Below are positions 7,159 to 14,408 of a stretch of DNA of 16,763 nucleotides, one piece after another. The DNA is taken from contig DLHY01000035.1 of the NCBI GenBank assembly GCA_002483445.1, forward strand, positions 1 to 16,763, in the 5' to 3' direction. Below the pieces are notes generated by a model. That model searched no databases, was not told where the DNA came from, and was given only the letters and a program-made list of their open reading frames with translations. Every line of letters starts with the position of its first letter. The first letter of the stretch is position 1. This DNA is from Blastocatellia bacterium UBA7656 (lineage in GTDB: Bacteria > Acidobacteriota > Blastocatellia > UBA7656). A program made the translations under genes and the position numbers.

Positions 7159-7442
7159 TTGGTACATCCGACTCTCTTGCCAATTCGCTTTCGAGCCAGT
7201 CAATCATCGGTGATTTGAAATTTGAGATTTATCTCTTCGCGAAATTCCTCTCCACCCAAACCGCCCAAGATAGTGGTTATGGGTGGAGAGGAATTTCGCG
7301 TCGTCGTCGAGCAGACGGCGACTATTCGTCGTGTTTGTTCGATGGATCCTTTGATGACTTCTCCTGGCGCTCCTCCTGCGGGATCGATACGATAGCACCG
7401 ATGCCAGAACACCGGCTTCCAGGAGACTTCGCTCATTATTAT
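7159..7442. other. Gap upstream of the TnpB element, probably not coding
   Basis: Frames are open on both strands but none resembles a known protein. The main structure is the long inverted repeat at 7238-7300. At the right edge, TTATTAT (7436-7442) contains, read on the minus strand, the stop codons TAA TAA that would end purA if the TnpB element were absent. Part of this stretch is therefore the original downstream region of purA. Confidence 0.5.
7238..7300. repeat. Long inverted repeat with 21-bp perfect arms
   Basis: The arms at 7238-7258 and 7280-7300 are exact reverse complements (core GAAATTCCTCTCCACCCA in the left arm). Allowing one bulged base, AACC (7259-7262) also pairs with GGTT (7275-7278), giving about 25 bp around a 12-base loop. 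No T-run follows on either strand. It lies between the 165-residue gene and the TnpB element, in the path of any purA read-through. Function unknown: a processing hairpin, an attachment site or remnant of a small element are possible. Confidence 0.9.
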
Positions 7443-7471
7443 CTTCAAACCCTGTCTCGCGTGAAGAAACA

Positions 7472-8659
7472 GTGAAAGCCTACAAGTACAAATTGAAGCC
7501 GTCAGCGAAGATAGTCGCTATTTTCGAGATATGGCTTCGTCTGCTCTGTGAATTGTACAACGCAGCCATTCAGGAGCGTCGAGACGCGCATCGAAGGTGC
7601 GGCGTCTCTATTGGCAAGAAAGAGCAATCGGCTCAACTGCCTGACATCAAAAAGGATCGCCCAGACGTTGCGAGAATCTACTCGCAAGTCCTTCAAGAGA
7701 CCTTGAATCGTGTCTCGCTCGCCTTTCAACACTTCTTTCGTCGGGTGAAAGAGAAGAAAGAAAAGGCTGGCTTTCCTCGATTTCGTTCTCATCGTCGTTA
7801 CGATTCGTTCACCTATCCTCAAAGCGGCTTCAAGCTCGACCAGAAGAGGAAGAAGCTTCATTTGTCGAAGATAGGTAGTGTAAAAGTCCACCTGTCTCGC
7901 CCGATAGAAGGCGTCATTAAGACCTGCACTATCAAGCGGGAAGCGGATGGCTGGTATGTCGTCTTCGCCGTCGAAGAGGCCGCACACAAAATCACTGTTG
8001 CGCCAGATCAAACCCTAGGCATTGATGTCGGTATCAAGGTGTTTGCATCTCTTTCGACCGGTGAACAGATTGATAATCCTCAGTTTCTTCGCCATGGCGA
8101 AGTCGAGTTGAAGAAAGCACAACGACGAGTTTCGAGGCGAGTCAAAAGAAGCAATCGGCGAAAGAAAGCCGTTAAGCTGTTGGCGAAGAAGCATCAACAG
8201 GTCAGGCGTCAACGCCGCGATTTTCATTTCAAGGAAGCGAAGAAACTCGTTGTACGCTTTCGCGTGATCAAATTCGAGGACATTCAAATCAAGAATATGG
8301 TGAGAAATCACCATTTGGCGAAAAGCATCAGTGATGCCGGCTGGAGGCAATTCATTTCCATCGTCGCCCACAAAGCGGAAGAAGCTGGCGGACGGGTCGA
8401 GGAAGTGAAGGCAGCCGGGACATCAACCAAGTGTTCGCGTTGTGGTCAACATCGAAAAATGCCGCTTCATATTCGAACCTATCGCTGTGGCGCATGCGGT
8501 CTAATCATTGACCGTGATCACAACGCCGCGATCAATATCAAAGAAAGAAAAGGGCGGACAGTCCTTTCGTCGAGGCGGTCGGTTGCGACTGTCGAAGAAG
8601 CGAGAACCTACCGGGCGACTGACCCGGAATCCCCCACTATAAAGCGTCCTCGCGCTTAG
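7472..8659 (+). CDS. tnpB: TnpB RNA-guided nuclease, intact
   Basis: TnpB is the transposon-encoded ancestor of Cas12: it uses an RNA made from the element's right end to cut DNA beside a short motif. This 395-residue copy appears complete. The RuvC-type catalytic residues are in place: Asp185 (LGIDVGIKV), Glu269 (IKFEDIQI) and Asp349 (DRDHNAAINI). A four-Cys zinc finger (Cys321, Cys324, Cys339, Cys342) lies between the second and third. The N-terminal wedge/REC-like part starts with AYKYKLKPS. Translation begins at a GTG at 7472 with a weak ribosome-binding site. The C-terminus (ATDPESPTIKRPRA) is encoded within the transposon right-end sequence, so ORF and guide RNA overlap. No frameshift or missing residue was seen. 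Confidence 0.95.
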   Translation: MKAYKYKLKPSAKIVAIFEIWLRLLCELYNAAIQERRDAHRRCGVSIGKKEQSAQLPDIKKDRPDVARIYSQVLQETLNRVSLAFQHFFRRVKEKKEKAGFPRFRSHRRYDSFTYPQSGFKLDQKRKKLHLSKIGSVKVHLSRPIEGVIKTCTIKREADGWYVVFAVEEAAHKITVAPDQTLGIDVGIKVFASLSTGEQIDNPQFLRHGEVELKKAQRRVSRRVKRSNRRKKAVKLLAKKHQQVRRQRRDFHFKEAKKLVVRFRVIKFEDIQIKNMVRNHHLAKSISDAGWRQFISIVAHKAEEAGGRVEEVKAAGTSTKCSRCGQHRKMPLHIRTYRCGACGLIIDRDHNAAINIKERKGRTVLSSRRSVATVEEARTYRATDPESPTIKRPRA

Positions 8660-8676
8660 TGGAGGGAGGATGTCAA
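8631..8676 (+). ncRNA. Predicted right-end hairpin and 3' scaffold of the TnpB guide RNA
   Basis: CCCCC plus ACT (8631-8638) pairs with AGTGG-A-GGG (8658-8666) with one bulged A. An inner stem pairs AAGCG (8642-8646) with CGCTT (8653-8657). It overlaps the last codons of tnpB, as in known omega RNAs, whose 5' part would reach further into the gene; I cannot place that 5' end. The guide would begin at 8677 and read TTTTTCATCCACTC, which is the complement of the purA 3' end. Confidence 0.5.
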
Positions 8677-9977
8677 TTTTTCATCCACTCTGCAACAAGC
8701 GATTCTTCGCGGATGATCGTTTCATTGCGATCCGGCCCCGTCGATATCATCGCCACCGGAGCATTTATGAGTTCCTCTATGCGGCGAATGTAATCTTTCG
8801 CCTTCGCGGGCAAATCGTCAAATCGCGTTATCGCGCTCGTATTCGTCTTCCATCCCGGCAGAGTTTCATATACGGGCGCGCATTCGGCAAGCAGGTTTGC
8901 CCCATAAGGCATATCTTCGATCACCTCGCCGCGACACCTATACCCGGTGCAGATTTTTATCTCATCGAATTCATCCAGCACGTCGAGCTTCGTCAGCACG
9001 AACGCATCGATGCCGCTTATCATCGTCGAATATCGCACGACGACCGAATCGAACCAGCCTGTCCTTCTCGGTCTTCCCGTAACTGCCCCATATTCGTTCC
9101 CGCGCTTTTGCAGATACTCGCCCGCTTCGTCTTTCAATTCTGTCGGAAAAGGCCCGCCGCCCACGCGAGTCGTGTAGGCTTTGGCTATGCCGAGGACGCC
9201 GCTTATGCGCTTGGGCGCAAGCCCAGTTCCGGTTGCTGCGCCGCCCGCCGTCGGATTCGATGAGGTCACGAATGGATAAGTGCCGTGATCGACATCGAGC
9301 ATAGTTCCCTGCGCGCCTTCGAGCAGCACGGCTTGGCCATCGCGAACAGCAGTATTGAGCAGATTGGCAGTGTCGCGGACGAATGGCGCGACGCGCAACG
9401 CTTCTTTGATGAATTCGTCAGTCGCTTTTTCGGTTTCGATAGGCTCCGCGCCCATCGAAACAAGTTCGTGGTTTGCGTATTCAATATTTCGTCTCACCTT
9501 CTCGCGAAGCAGATCAGGATAGATCAGATCGCCCGCGCGAAGCCCCGTGCGCGCGGCTTTGTCTTCATAAGCCGGGCCGATGCCGCGAAGCGTCGTCCCC
9601 ACTCCTTCTGCGCCCAGAGCCGTTTCGCGGGCGCGGTCGAGCGCAGCGTGCGAAGGGAGTATCAGGTGCGAGCGACTGGATACGAAAAGGCGTCCGTCGC
9701 AGTTTATGCCCATGACTCGAAGCTCTTCAATTTCTGCGCTGAATGCCTGCGGATCGACGACGACCCCGTTGCCTATGACGCAGAGGCATTCTTCGTGAAG
9801 TATGCCTGAAGGTATCAATCGCAATATGAATTTGCGTTCGCCTATTCGGACGGTGTGGCCCGCGTTATGCCCGCCCTGATAACGAGCCACGATATCGAAA
9901 TGCGGCGCGAGGATATCTACGACCTTGCCTTTGCCCTCGTCGCCCCATTGAGCGCCGATCACAACTATGTTTTTCAT
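8673..9977 (-). CDS. purA: Adenylosuccinate synthetase
   Basis: PurA joins IMP and aspartate using GTP, the first step from IMP to AMP. The 434-residue protein matches the family length. It has the N-terminal GAQWGDEGKGK motif (catalytic Asp13), QGGHNAGHT (His41), the IMP-site GVGTTLRGIGPAYEDK, the segments LLEGAQGTMLD and VTSSNPTAGGA, GAVTGRPRRTGWFD and the GTP-site STGPDR near the end. I chose the ATG at 9977; the TTG at 10001 only adds eight residues not found in the family. The stop (TGA, 8675-8673) and the last base of the final Asn codon lie within the TnpB element. Without the element the protein would end Lys-Lys-TAA, with the same length. It is expected to be fully functional. Confidence 0.97.
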   Translation of the reverse strand: MKNIVVIGAQWGDEGKGKVVDILAPHFDIVARYQGGHNAGHTVRIGERKFILRLIPSGILHEECLCVIGNGVVVDPQAFSAEIEELRVMGINCDGRLFVSSRSHLILPSHAALDRARETALGAEGVGTTLRGIGPAYEDKAARTGLRAGDLIYPDLLREKVRRNIEYANHELVSMGAEPIETEKATDEFIKEALRVAPFVRDTANLLNTAVRDGQAVLLEGAQGTMLDVDHGTYPFVTSSNPTAGGAATGTGLAPKRISGVLGIAKAYTTRVGGGPFPTELKDEAGEYLQKRGNEYGAVTGRPRRTGWFDSVVVRYSTMISGIDAFVLTKLDVLDEFDEIKICTGYRCRGEVIEDMPYGANLLAECAPVYETLPGWKTNTSAITRFDDLPAKAKDYIRRIEELINAPVAMISTGPDRNETIIREESLVAEWMKN

Positions 9978-10070
9978 AAGCTTGATCCCGGAAGGCCGCA
10001 AACCGGCTCCACGAGCCGTTTTCGTGTTCCGTCCGGTCGGCGGCCATCCACTTCATCCGAACACAATTAA

Positions 10071-10096
10071 AGGCGCACACACGTCGGCGTGCGCCT
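10071..10096 (-). terminator. Hairpin terminator after trxA
   Basis: AGGCGCAC (10071-10078) and GTGCGCCT (10089-10096) form an 8-bp GC-rich stem. On the minus strand it is followed by TTTAATTG, and it lies 22 bases past the trxA stop, so it probably ends the glgA-trxA transcript. On the plus strand CGGTTTT follows, so it might work in both directions. Confidence 0.7.
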
Positions 10097-10118
10097 CGGT
10101 TTTCATTATCGCTTGAGT

Positions 10119-10460
10119 TTAAGCCTTCACCGCGCCTAAAACCCGGTCGAGCATTTCGACGATCTTGTTCTTAGGCTGATTGCCCACCGCCCGGTCGACT
10201 TCGCCGCCGCCGTTGAAGACCAGAAGCGTAGGTATGCCGCGAACGTTGTAGCGCACAGGAGTCTGGTTGCTGGCTTCGATGTCGAGCTTGACGAATTTCA
10301 CCTTGCCGTCAAACTCCTGCGCCACTGCTTCGACCGTCGGCGCGAGCATCTTGCACGGCCCGCACCACTCGGCCCAGAAATCGACTACAACAGGTCTATC
10401 CGATTGTAGAACTTCCTGTTCAAAATCCTGATCCGTAACTGCCTTTATGTGTTCACTCAT
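10119..10460 (-). CDS. trxA: Thioredoxin
   Basis: The 113-residue protein is a classical cytoplasmic thioredoxin, a general disulfide reductant. It has the active site WCGPC (Cys33 and Cys36), the buried Asp27 in VVVDFWAEW, and the cis-Pro loop RGIPTLLVF. The frame is open to 10535, but the ATG at 10460 has AGGAG seven bases upstream and gives the family length; the upstream 25 codons run through the repeat array and are not expected to be translated. It lies downstream of glgA on the same strand, separated by the array, and is followed by a terminator. No redundant Cys or fusion is present. Confidence 0.97.
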   Translation of the reverse strand: MSEHIKAVTDQDFEQEVLQSDRPVVVDFWAEWCGPCKMLAPTVEAVAQEFDGKVKFVKLDIEASNQTPVRYNVRGIPTLLVFNGGGEVDRAVGNQPKNKIVEMLDRVLGAVKA

Positions 10461-10484
10461 GATTTTCTCCTGACATAATAATGA

Positions 10485-10548
10485 GCGACGGGCGACGGGC
10501 GATGAGTCAAGAGCCTTCTGCTCATCACTCATCACTCATTACTCATCA
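10485..10548. repeat. Second inverted period-7 repeat array, between glgA and trxA
   Basis: GCGACGG twice and GCGATGA (10485-10505) are followed after 15 bases by CTCATCA, CTCATCA, CTCATTA, CTCATCA (10521-10548). GATGAG (10500-10505) and CTCATC can pair across the gap. The layout repeats that of the array at 3223-3418: heptads in opposite orientation, ending a few bases from a gene's stop codon (glgA, 10554-10556). It lies in the glgA-trxA leader and may affect read-through. Confidence 0.85.
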
Positions 10549-10553
10549 CTTTA

Positions 10554-11999
10554 TCAAACAGCGACTGCCGCGCCGCGCCGCAACAGCATTTCATAAAGCT
10601 CCACGTATCGCCGCGCTGACGATTCCCATGAATTATCGGCGCGCATTCCGTTTGATATGAGTGTGCGCCAGAGATCGCGGTCAGCGTACACCAGCAAAGC
10701 TTCGTAAATCTTTTCGAGCAGACGCGACGCCGCGAACGGATAGAATTTGAATCCGTTGCCGCTTCGCGTCGTGCGGTCGAAATCCTGCACCGTGTCGTCA
10801 AGCCCTCCCGTGGCGTGAACTATCGGGATGGTGCCGTAACGCAGAGAGTACATCTGATTAAGCCCGCACGGCTCGAACCGCGAAGGCATCAAAAACATAT
10901 CCGATCCCGCTTCGATCTTATGAGCAAGATCGTCATTGAAATCGAAATACACTCCGACCTGATTCGGTCGGCGGTCGCGAAGGCGTTGAAACTCGCGCTC
11001 GTAGACCTGCGCGCCTGACCCTAGGAGAATGAAAACCGCTCCGCGATCCAGAACGAAGTCTATCACTTCAAGTATCAGATCAAAGCCCTTCTGATCCGAA
11101 AGCCGCGACACGCAGCCGATCACGGGCCGGTCCGCGTCTTGGGGCAGATGGAAAGATCGGAGCAGATCGCGTTTGCATTCGAGCTTGCCGCTTAAATCCC
11201 CGACGGAGAAATTCGCGGCTATGCGCCTGTCTTTTTCGGGACTCCATTCGTCGTAGTCCACGCCGTTGAGTATGCCGAACAGATCGTGACGTCGGGCGCG
11301 AAGCAGGTCGTCGAATTTTCCCCCGAACTCCGGCATCTGAATTTCAAGGCTGTAGCGCGGGCTAACGGTCGAGAGCGCGTCCGAAAAAATAAGCCCCCCT
11401 TTGAGCGCGCTCGCCGCGCCGTGAAACTCCAGTCCGTCCGCGCGATAAAGCCACGCGGGAAGCCCGAACCGCGACATATCGCTTTTGTCGAAGAGTCCCT
11501 GAAAGGCCATGTTGTGAATCGTAAAGAGCGTCCGCGTTCGCGCGAAAGCGGGGTCGCCTGCGTAAACGGTTTTTAGAAAGACGGACACAAGCCCGGTCAT
11601 CCAGTCGTTGAGGTGAATGATGTCGAACGGCTCGCCCATCGCTTTTGCCAGTTCCAGACAAGCGCGGCTGAAGTAAGCGAACCGCTCAACATCGTCGTAT
11701 TCGCCATAGAGCCTGCCGCGCGAAAAGTATTCGGGCGCGTCTATGAAGTAGACCGGCGCTTCGCCTGAACGATCAATGTAGACATTCGAGCGGCGCGTGT
11801 GAGAATCGAATGGAACGGCGATGTCACCGGGCAGTTGTTCCGAGCGAGAGTAAATCAGATCGATATTATAGCGAGGCATCACGACGCGGACATGATGGCC
11901 GAGTCGCGCGAGAGCTTTTGGCAGCGCGCCCGCCACATCGGCAAGCCCGCCTGTTTTCGCGTAAGGGACGACTTCCGAAGCCGCCAGCAGAATATTCAA
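10554..11999 (-). CDS. glgA: Glycogen synthase (GT5, starch synthase type)
   Basis: GlgA extends alpha-1,4-glucan chains from ADP-glucose. The 481-residue protein has the family N-terminal substrate motif KTGGLADVAGALP (Lys15), HLNDW at 129-133, LFTIHNMAFQG at 158-168, SRLSDQKGFDL at 298-308 and the C-terminal EPCGLNQMYSLRYGTIPIV segment (376-394) followed by ATGGLDDTV. Length is normal (E. coli GlgA has 477). Translation starts at a TTG at 11999, supported by GGAG (12010-12007, minus) seven bases upstream; an out-of-frame ATG at 12013 reads five codons (MGESF) and stops at a TGA overlapping that TTG. No other glycogen gene is in the window. Confidence 0.96.
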   Translation of the reverse strand: MNILLAASEVVPYAKTGGLADVAGALPKALARLGHHVRVVMPRYNIDLIYSRSEQLPGDIAVPFDSHTRRSNVYIDRSGEAPVYFIDAPEYFSRGRLYGEYDDVERFAYFSRACLELAKAMGEPFDIIHLNDWMTGLVSVFLKTVYAGDPAFARTRTLFTIHNMAFQGLFDKSDMSRFGLPAWLYRADGLEFHGAASALKGGLIFSDALSTVSPRYSLEIQMPEFGGKFDDLLRARRHDLFGILNGVDYDEWSPEKDRRIAANFSVGDLSGKLECKRDLLRSFHLPQDADRPVIGCVSRLSDQKGFDLILEVIDFVLDRGAVFILLGSGAQVYEREFQRLRDRRPNQVGVYFDFNDDLAHKIEAGSDMFLMPSRFEPCGLNQMYSLRYGTIPIVHATGGLDDTVQDFDRTTRSGNGFKFYPFAASRLLEKIYEALLVYADRDLWRTLISNGMRADNSWESSARRYVELYEMLLRRGAAVAV

Positions 12000-12270
12000 A
12001 AACTCTCTCCCATAGCGAGAAATCTGCGCCGCATCAGGACAAAAAATAGTAAGTGAGGGAAAACAGCATTGTCAAGAAAGGGTAGGTTCGCGGCCCTAGC
12101 GATGATGAGAGCCTGCTGATGGAGCAAGCACATATCGATTTTCTCCGTCAGGATGCCTGATAGGTGGAAACACTTACAACGCATGGGTAGTCGCACGGAT
12201 GTTATCGACAACTGTATGGCCTATACTTGAAGTCATACAACAATAAACGGAACGGTAAACCGTTTCGCAG
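12000..12270. other. Intergenic region between divergent glgA and the small DUF2383-like gene
   Basis: No convincing gene. Near the right gene, TATACT (12222-12227) resembles a -10, framed by GTATG (12213-12217) and CATAC (12234-12238). AAACGG (12246-12251) can pair with CCGTTT (12260-12265) directly before the ATG, which could affect its translation. A minus-strand open frame (12211-11996) ends at the glgA start but has no protein-like features. Confidence 0.4.
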
Positions 12271-12504
12271 ATGACAACAAACAATCAGAAAAGGAACGAT
12301 TTTTCCAACAAGGACGACAAGGTTTTGCTCACAGAAGTTGGAAAGGCTGAGGATTACGTCATAACGATATATGAGAACGCCCTGAAGACGGCCCTTCCGG
12401 CCAGTGTTCGACCAATCATCGAGCAGCAGTTGGGCATTATCAGGGAAACTCACGCTTACCTCACTCAGATGTTGAGCGCGAAAGCTGTAGCTGGAAAAGT
12501 ATAA
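12271..12504 (+). CDS. Small helical protein like the C-terminal half of a DUF2383/PA2169 domain
   Basis: The 77-residue protein has a polar, probably disordered start (about 1-17) followed by two helices: LLTEVGKAEDYVITIYENAL and RPIIEQQLGIIRETHAYLTQM. This resembles the second half of PA2169/DUF2383 four-helix bundles, which carry a similar pattern of an acidic residue in helix 3 and RxxxExQ...HxxL in helix 4. The N-terminal pair of helices is missing, so it is either a shortened relative that may dimerise to form the bundle, or a decayed gene. No strong ribosome-binding site precedes the ATG at 12271. A strong terminator follows. The assignment is from memory of the family pattern. Confidence 0.6.
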   Translation: MTTNNQKRNDFSNKDDKVLLTEVGKAEDYVITIYENALKTALPASVRPIIEQQLGIIRETHAYLTQMLSAKAVAGKV

Positions 12505-12537
12505 AAGCCTTTCCGTTCATGACTACTCCAGCGATTC

Positions 12538-12562
12538 GGGCGGGGATTGTCCCCGCCCTTTC
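12538..12562 (+). terminator. Rho-independent terminator after the small gene
   Basis: GGGCGGGGA (12538-12546), loop TTG, and TCCCCGCCC (12550-12558) make a perfect 9-bp stem followed by TTTCCTT. It lies 33 bases after the stop at 12504 and is the clearest intrinsic terminator in the window. Confidence 0.85.
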
Positions 12563-12641
12563 CTTAATGTTTCGTTCGGCCCCTCAGTAAAAGTCTATAG
12601 AGTTCGAAAGAGTCTTGAGAGTCCGAACCCTCGATTGTTTC

Positions 12642-12866
12642 TCATCCTGTCAGCGCGTCGTCGCCCGCGACATGGAAGACTCCTAAGAAAATGTATTGCA
12701 GGCTGGCAGCCTGTTCTACGTCAACTACTCCTTCGAAAAAGTCCGACAAGCTGCCAGCTTGTCGTTGGCTGTCGGATGGCAACGACAAGCTAGCAGCTTG
12801 TCGGACATCGGACTCAGCCCTTTTCATCCTGTCAGCGCGTCGTATCTGACGACATCAAGGACTCCT
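12642..12866. repeat. Palindrome cassette bounded by 43-bp direct repeats
   Basis: Two related 43-bp units (12642-12684 and 12824-12866) share TCATCCTGTCAGCGCGTCGT at the start and GACTCCT at the end. Between them lie CAGGCTGGCAGCCTG (12699-12713) and a nested inverted repeat: arms at 12741-12767 and 12780-12806, differing at one base, each containing a near-perfect palindrome of the type CGACAAGCTGCCAGCTTGTCG-like core. The same CAGGCTGGCAGCCTG core and GACTCCT motif return at 16657-16763. This suggests a dispersed REP/BIME-like family. It lies just upstream of the fumC promoter. Confidence 0.85.
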
Positions 12867-12882
12867 CTATCTCGCGTTAAGG

Positions 12883-12888
12883 TATAAT
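12883..12888 (+). promoter_or_regulatory. -10 element of the likely fumC promoter
   Basis: TATAAT matches the -10 consensus fully, 66 bases before the fumC GTG. The -35 position (about 12860-12865) falls in the GACTCCT end of the second 43-bp repeat and does not resemble TTGACA. Either an activator is needed or the repeat has displaced the original -35. Confidence 0.5.
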
Positions 12889-12954
12889 CGAAAGCTCCGG
12901 CACAGTGCGCAAACCTCTTCTGCCATTTCTCAACGAAGACGGAGGCGATCAGGC

Positions 12955-14352
12955 GTGAAGTTCAGGATTGAAACCGATACGATGGGCGAAATCGAAGTCC
13001 CCGAAGACAGTTATTACGGCGCGCAGACGGCTCGCTCGCTGGCGAATTTCAAAATAGGCAAAGAGCGATTCCCTCGCGAATTGATACGCGCGCTCGGAGT
13101 GGTAAAAAAAGCGGCGGCGCTCGCCAACCTCAAACTCGGACAGTTCCCGGAAGAAAAAGTCCGTCTTATAGTTCAGGCTGCCGACGAAGTCATCCAGGGC
13201 AAACTCGACGAACATTTTCCTCTCCTTGTGTGGCAGACCGGAAGCGGAACTCAGACGAATATGAATGCCAACGAAGTCATCGCCAATCGAGCCATCGAAC
13301 TTGGGGGAGGATCGCTCGGAAGCAAAAGCCCCATTCACCCCAACGATGATGTCAATCGAAGCCAGTCTTCGAATGACGCTTTTCCGACCGCCATGCATAT
13401 CGCCGCAGTCGAGCAGATTCATCATCGTCTCATTCCCGCGATGACCAGATTGCGCGACGAAATCCTGCGCAAGTCCCAACAGTTTCGAGGCATCATAAAG
13501 ATCGGGCGCACACACCTGATGGACGCTGTTCCACTGAGCCTCGAACAGGAATTTTCGGGCTATGCCCATCAGATGCAGGCCGGACTTGAACGCATCAACA
13601 GCGCGTTGCCTCGACTTTACGAACTCGCGCTTGGCGGCACGGCAGTCGGCACCGGATTGAATGCTCATCCCGAATTCGCCTTCACAGCGACGGCCCATAT
13701 CGCCGAGATAACAGGCCTTCCGTTCATCACTGCAAGGAACAGATTTGAAGCCCTGGCCGCTCACGATGCTCTGGTGGAAATGAGCGGGGTACTCAAAACC
13801 ATCGCTGCGTCTCTTATGAAAATCGCCAACGACATTCGCTGGCTCGGCTCAGGCCCGCGCGGCGGTATAGGCGAGTTGCAACTGCCCGCTAACGAGCCGG
13901 GCAGTTCCATCATGCCGGGAAAGGTCAATCCGACTCAGTGCGAGGCGATGATGATGGTGTGCGCTCAGGTCTTCGGCAACGACGTTGCCATCAGTTTCGG
14001 CGGGGCGAGCGGAAACTTCGAGTTGAACACTTTCAAGCCGCTGATCATTCACAACCTCCTGCAATCGATTCGCCTTCTTGCGGACGCCTGCGAAAGTTTC
14101 GCGGATAATTGCGTAGCGGGTCTCGTCCCTGATCGACAGAATATCGAAAAGCATCTGTCCGATTCGCTGATGCTGGTAACTGCCCTCAACCCGCGCATCG
14201 GCTATGACAACGCCGCCAAAATAGCGAAGAAAGCCTTTGACGAAAACATAACATTGAAAGCAGCAGCGATGGCTCTTGGGCTTCTGAGCGAAGAAGAGTT
14301 TGACGAGACCGTAAGACCTGAAAACATGATCGGCCCGTCCATCGAGCCATAG
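12955..14352 (+). CDS. fumC: Fumarate hydratase, class II
   Basis: The 465-residue enzyme interconverts fumarate and malate in the TCA cycle as an iron-free homotetramer. It has TGSGTQTNMNANEV (95-108), the HPNDDVNRSQSSND substrate motif (128-141), GRTHLMDA with catalytic His187, and the superfamily signature GSSIMPGKVNP (316-326, catalytic Ser318). Length agrees with class II fumarases. It starts at a GTG, supported by GGAGG at 12941-12945 nine bases upstream. A promoter with a perfect -10 lies upstream and a short hairpin terminator overlaps its stop codon. It appears to be a single-gene unit. Confidence 0.97.
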   Translation: MKFRIETDTMGEIEVPEDSYYGAQTARSLANFKIGKERFPRELIRALGVVKKAAALANLKLGQFPEEKVRLIVQAADEVIQGKLDEHFPLLVWQTGSGTQTNMNANEVIANRAIELGGGSLGSKSPIHPNDDVNRSQSSNDAFPTAMHIAAVEQIHHRLIPAMTRLRDEILRKSQQFRGIIKIGRTHLMDAVPLSLEQEFSGYAHQMQAGLERINSALPRLYELALGGTAVGTGLNAHPEFAFTATAHIAEITGLPFITARNRFEALAAHDALVEMSGVLKTIAASLMKIANDIRWLGSGPRGGIGELQLPANEPGSSIMPGKVNPTQCEAMMMVCAQVFGNDVAISFGGASGNFELNTFKPLIIHNLLQSIRLLADACESFADNCVAGLVPDRQNIEKHLSDSLMLVTALNPRIGYDNAAKIAKKAFDENITLKAAAMALGLLSEEEFDETVRPENMIGPSIEP

Positions 14353-14373
14353 CCTTCATTGAGGCTTTATTTT
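14351..14373 (+). terminator. Probable terminator of fumC
   Basis: AGCCT (14351-14355) and AGGCT (14362-14366) pair around a 6-base loop, followed by TTATTTT. The stem uses the last two bases of the fumC stop codon. It is short, so its efficiency is uncertain. Confidence 0.55.
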
Positions 14374-14408
14374 CGTCCGCAACTGCGTCGAGCCATGCGA
14401 TTTCAAAG

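Larger units (their letters stand above)
7443..8676 (+). mobile_element. tnpB-only IS200/IS605-type transposon (IS1341-like), no tnpA
   Basis: The element holds one intact tnpB and no Y1 transposase. The right end is the hairpin at 8631-8666 followed by GAGGATGTCAA, ending with TCAA at 8673-8676, the kind of right end used by this superfamily. The left end is placed after TTAT (7439-7442), just before a weak hairpin (CTTCA 7443-7447 with TGAAG 7462-7466). The left edge is supported by reconstruction: joining 7442 to 8677 restores a purA frame ending Lys-TAA-TAA, in place of the present Asn-TGA. No target duplication is seen, as expected for this superfamily. Movement would need a transposase supplied elsewhere in the genome. 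Confidence 0.75.

Noticed and set aside
7200..7448. 82-residue minus-strand frame in the island
   Set aside because: It runs through the inverted repeat and lies downstream of purA; no recognisable domain or start signal.
7443..8676. Complete IS605 element with TnpA
   Set aside because: No Y1 transposase frame (HUH motif) is present on either strand in or next to the element.
11996..12211. 71-residue minus-strand frame ending at the glgA start
   Set aside because: No family resemblance or ribosome-binding site; only its last five codons (MGESF) might matter for coupling to the glgA TTG.
12949..13764. 271-codon minus-strand frame opposite fumC
   Set aside because: Antisense shadow of a conserved enzyme; no recognisable domain.
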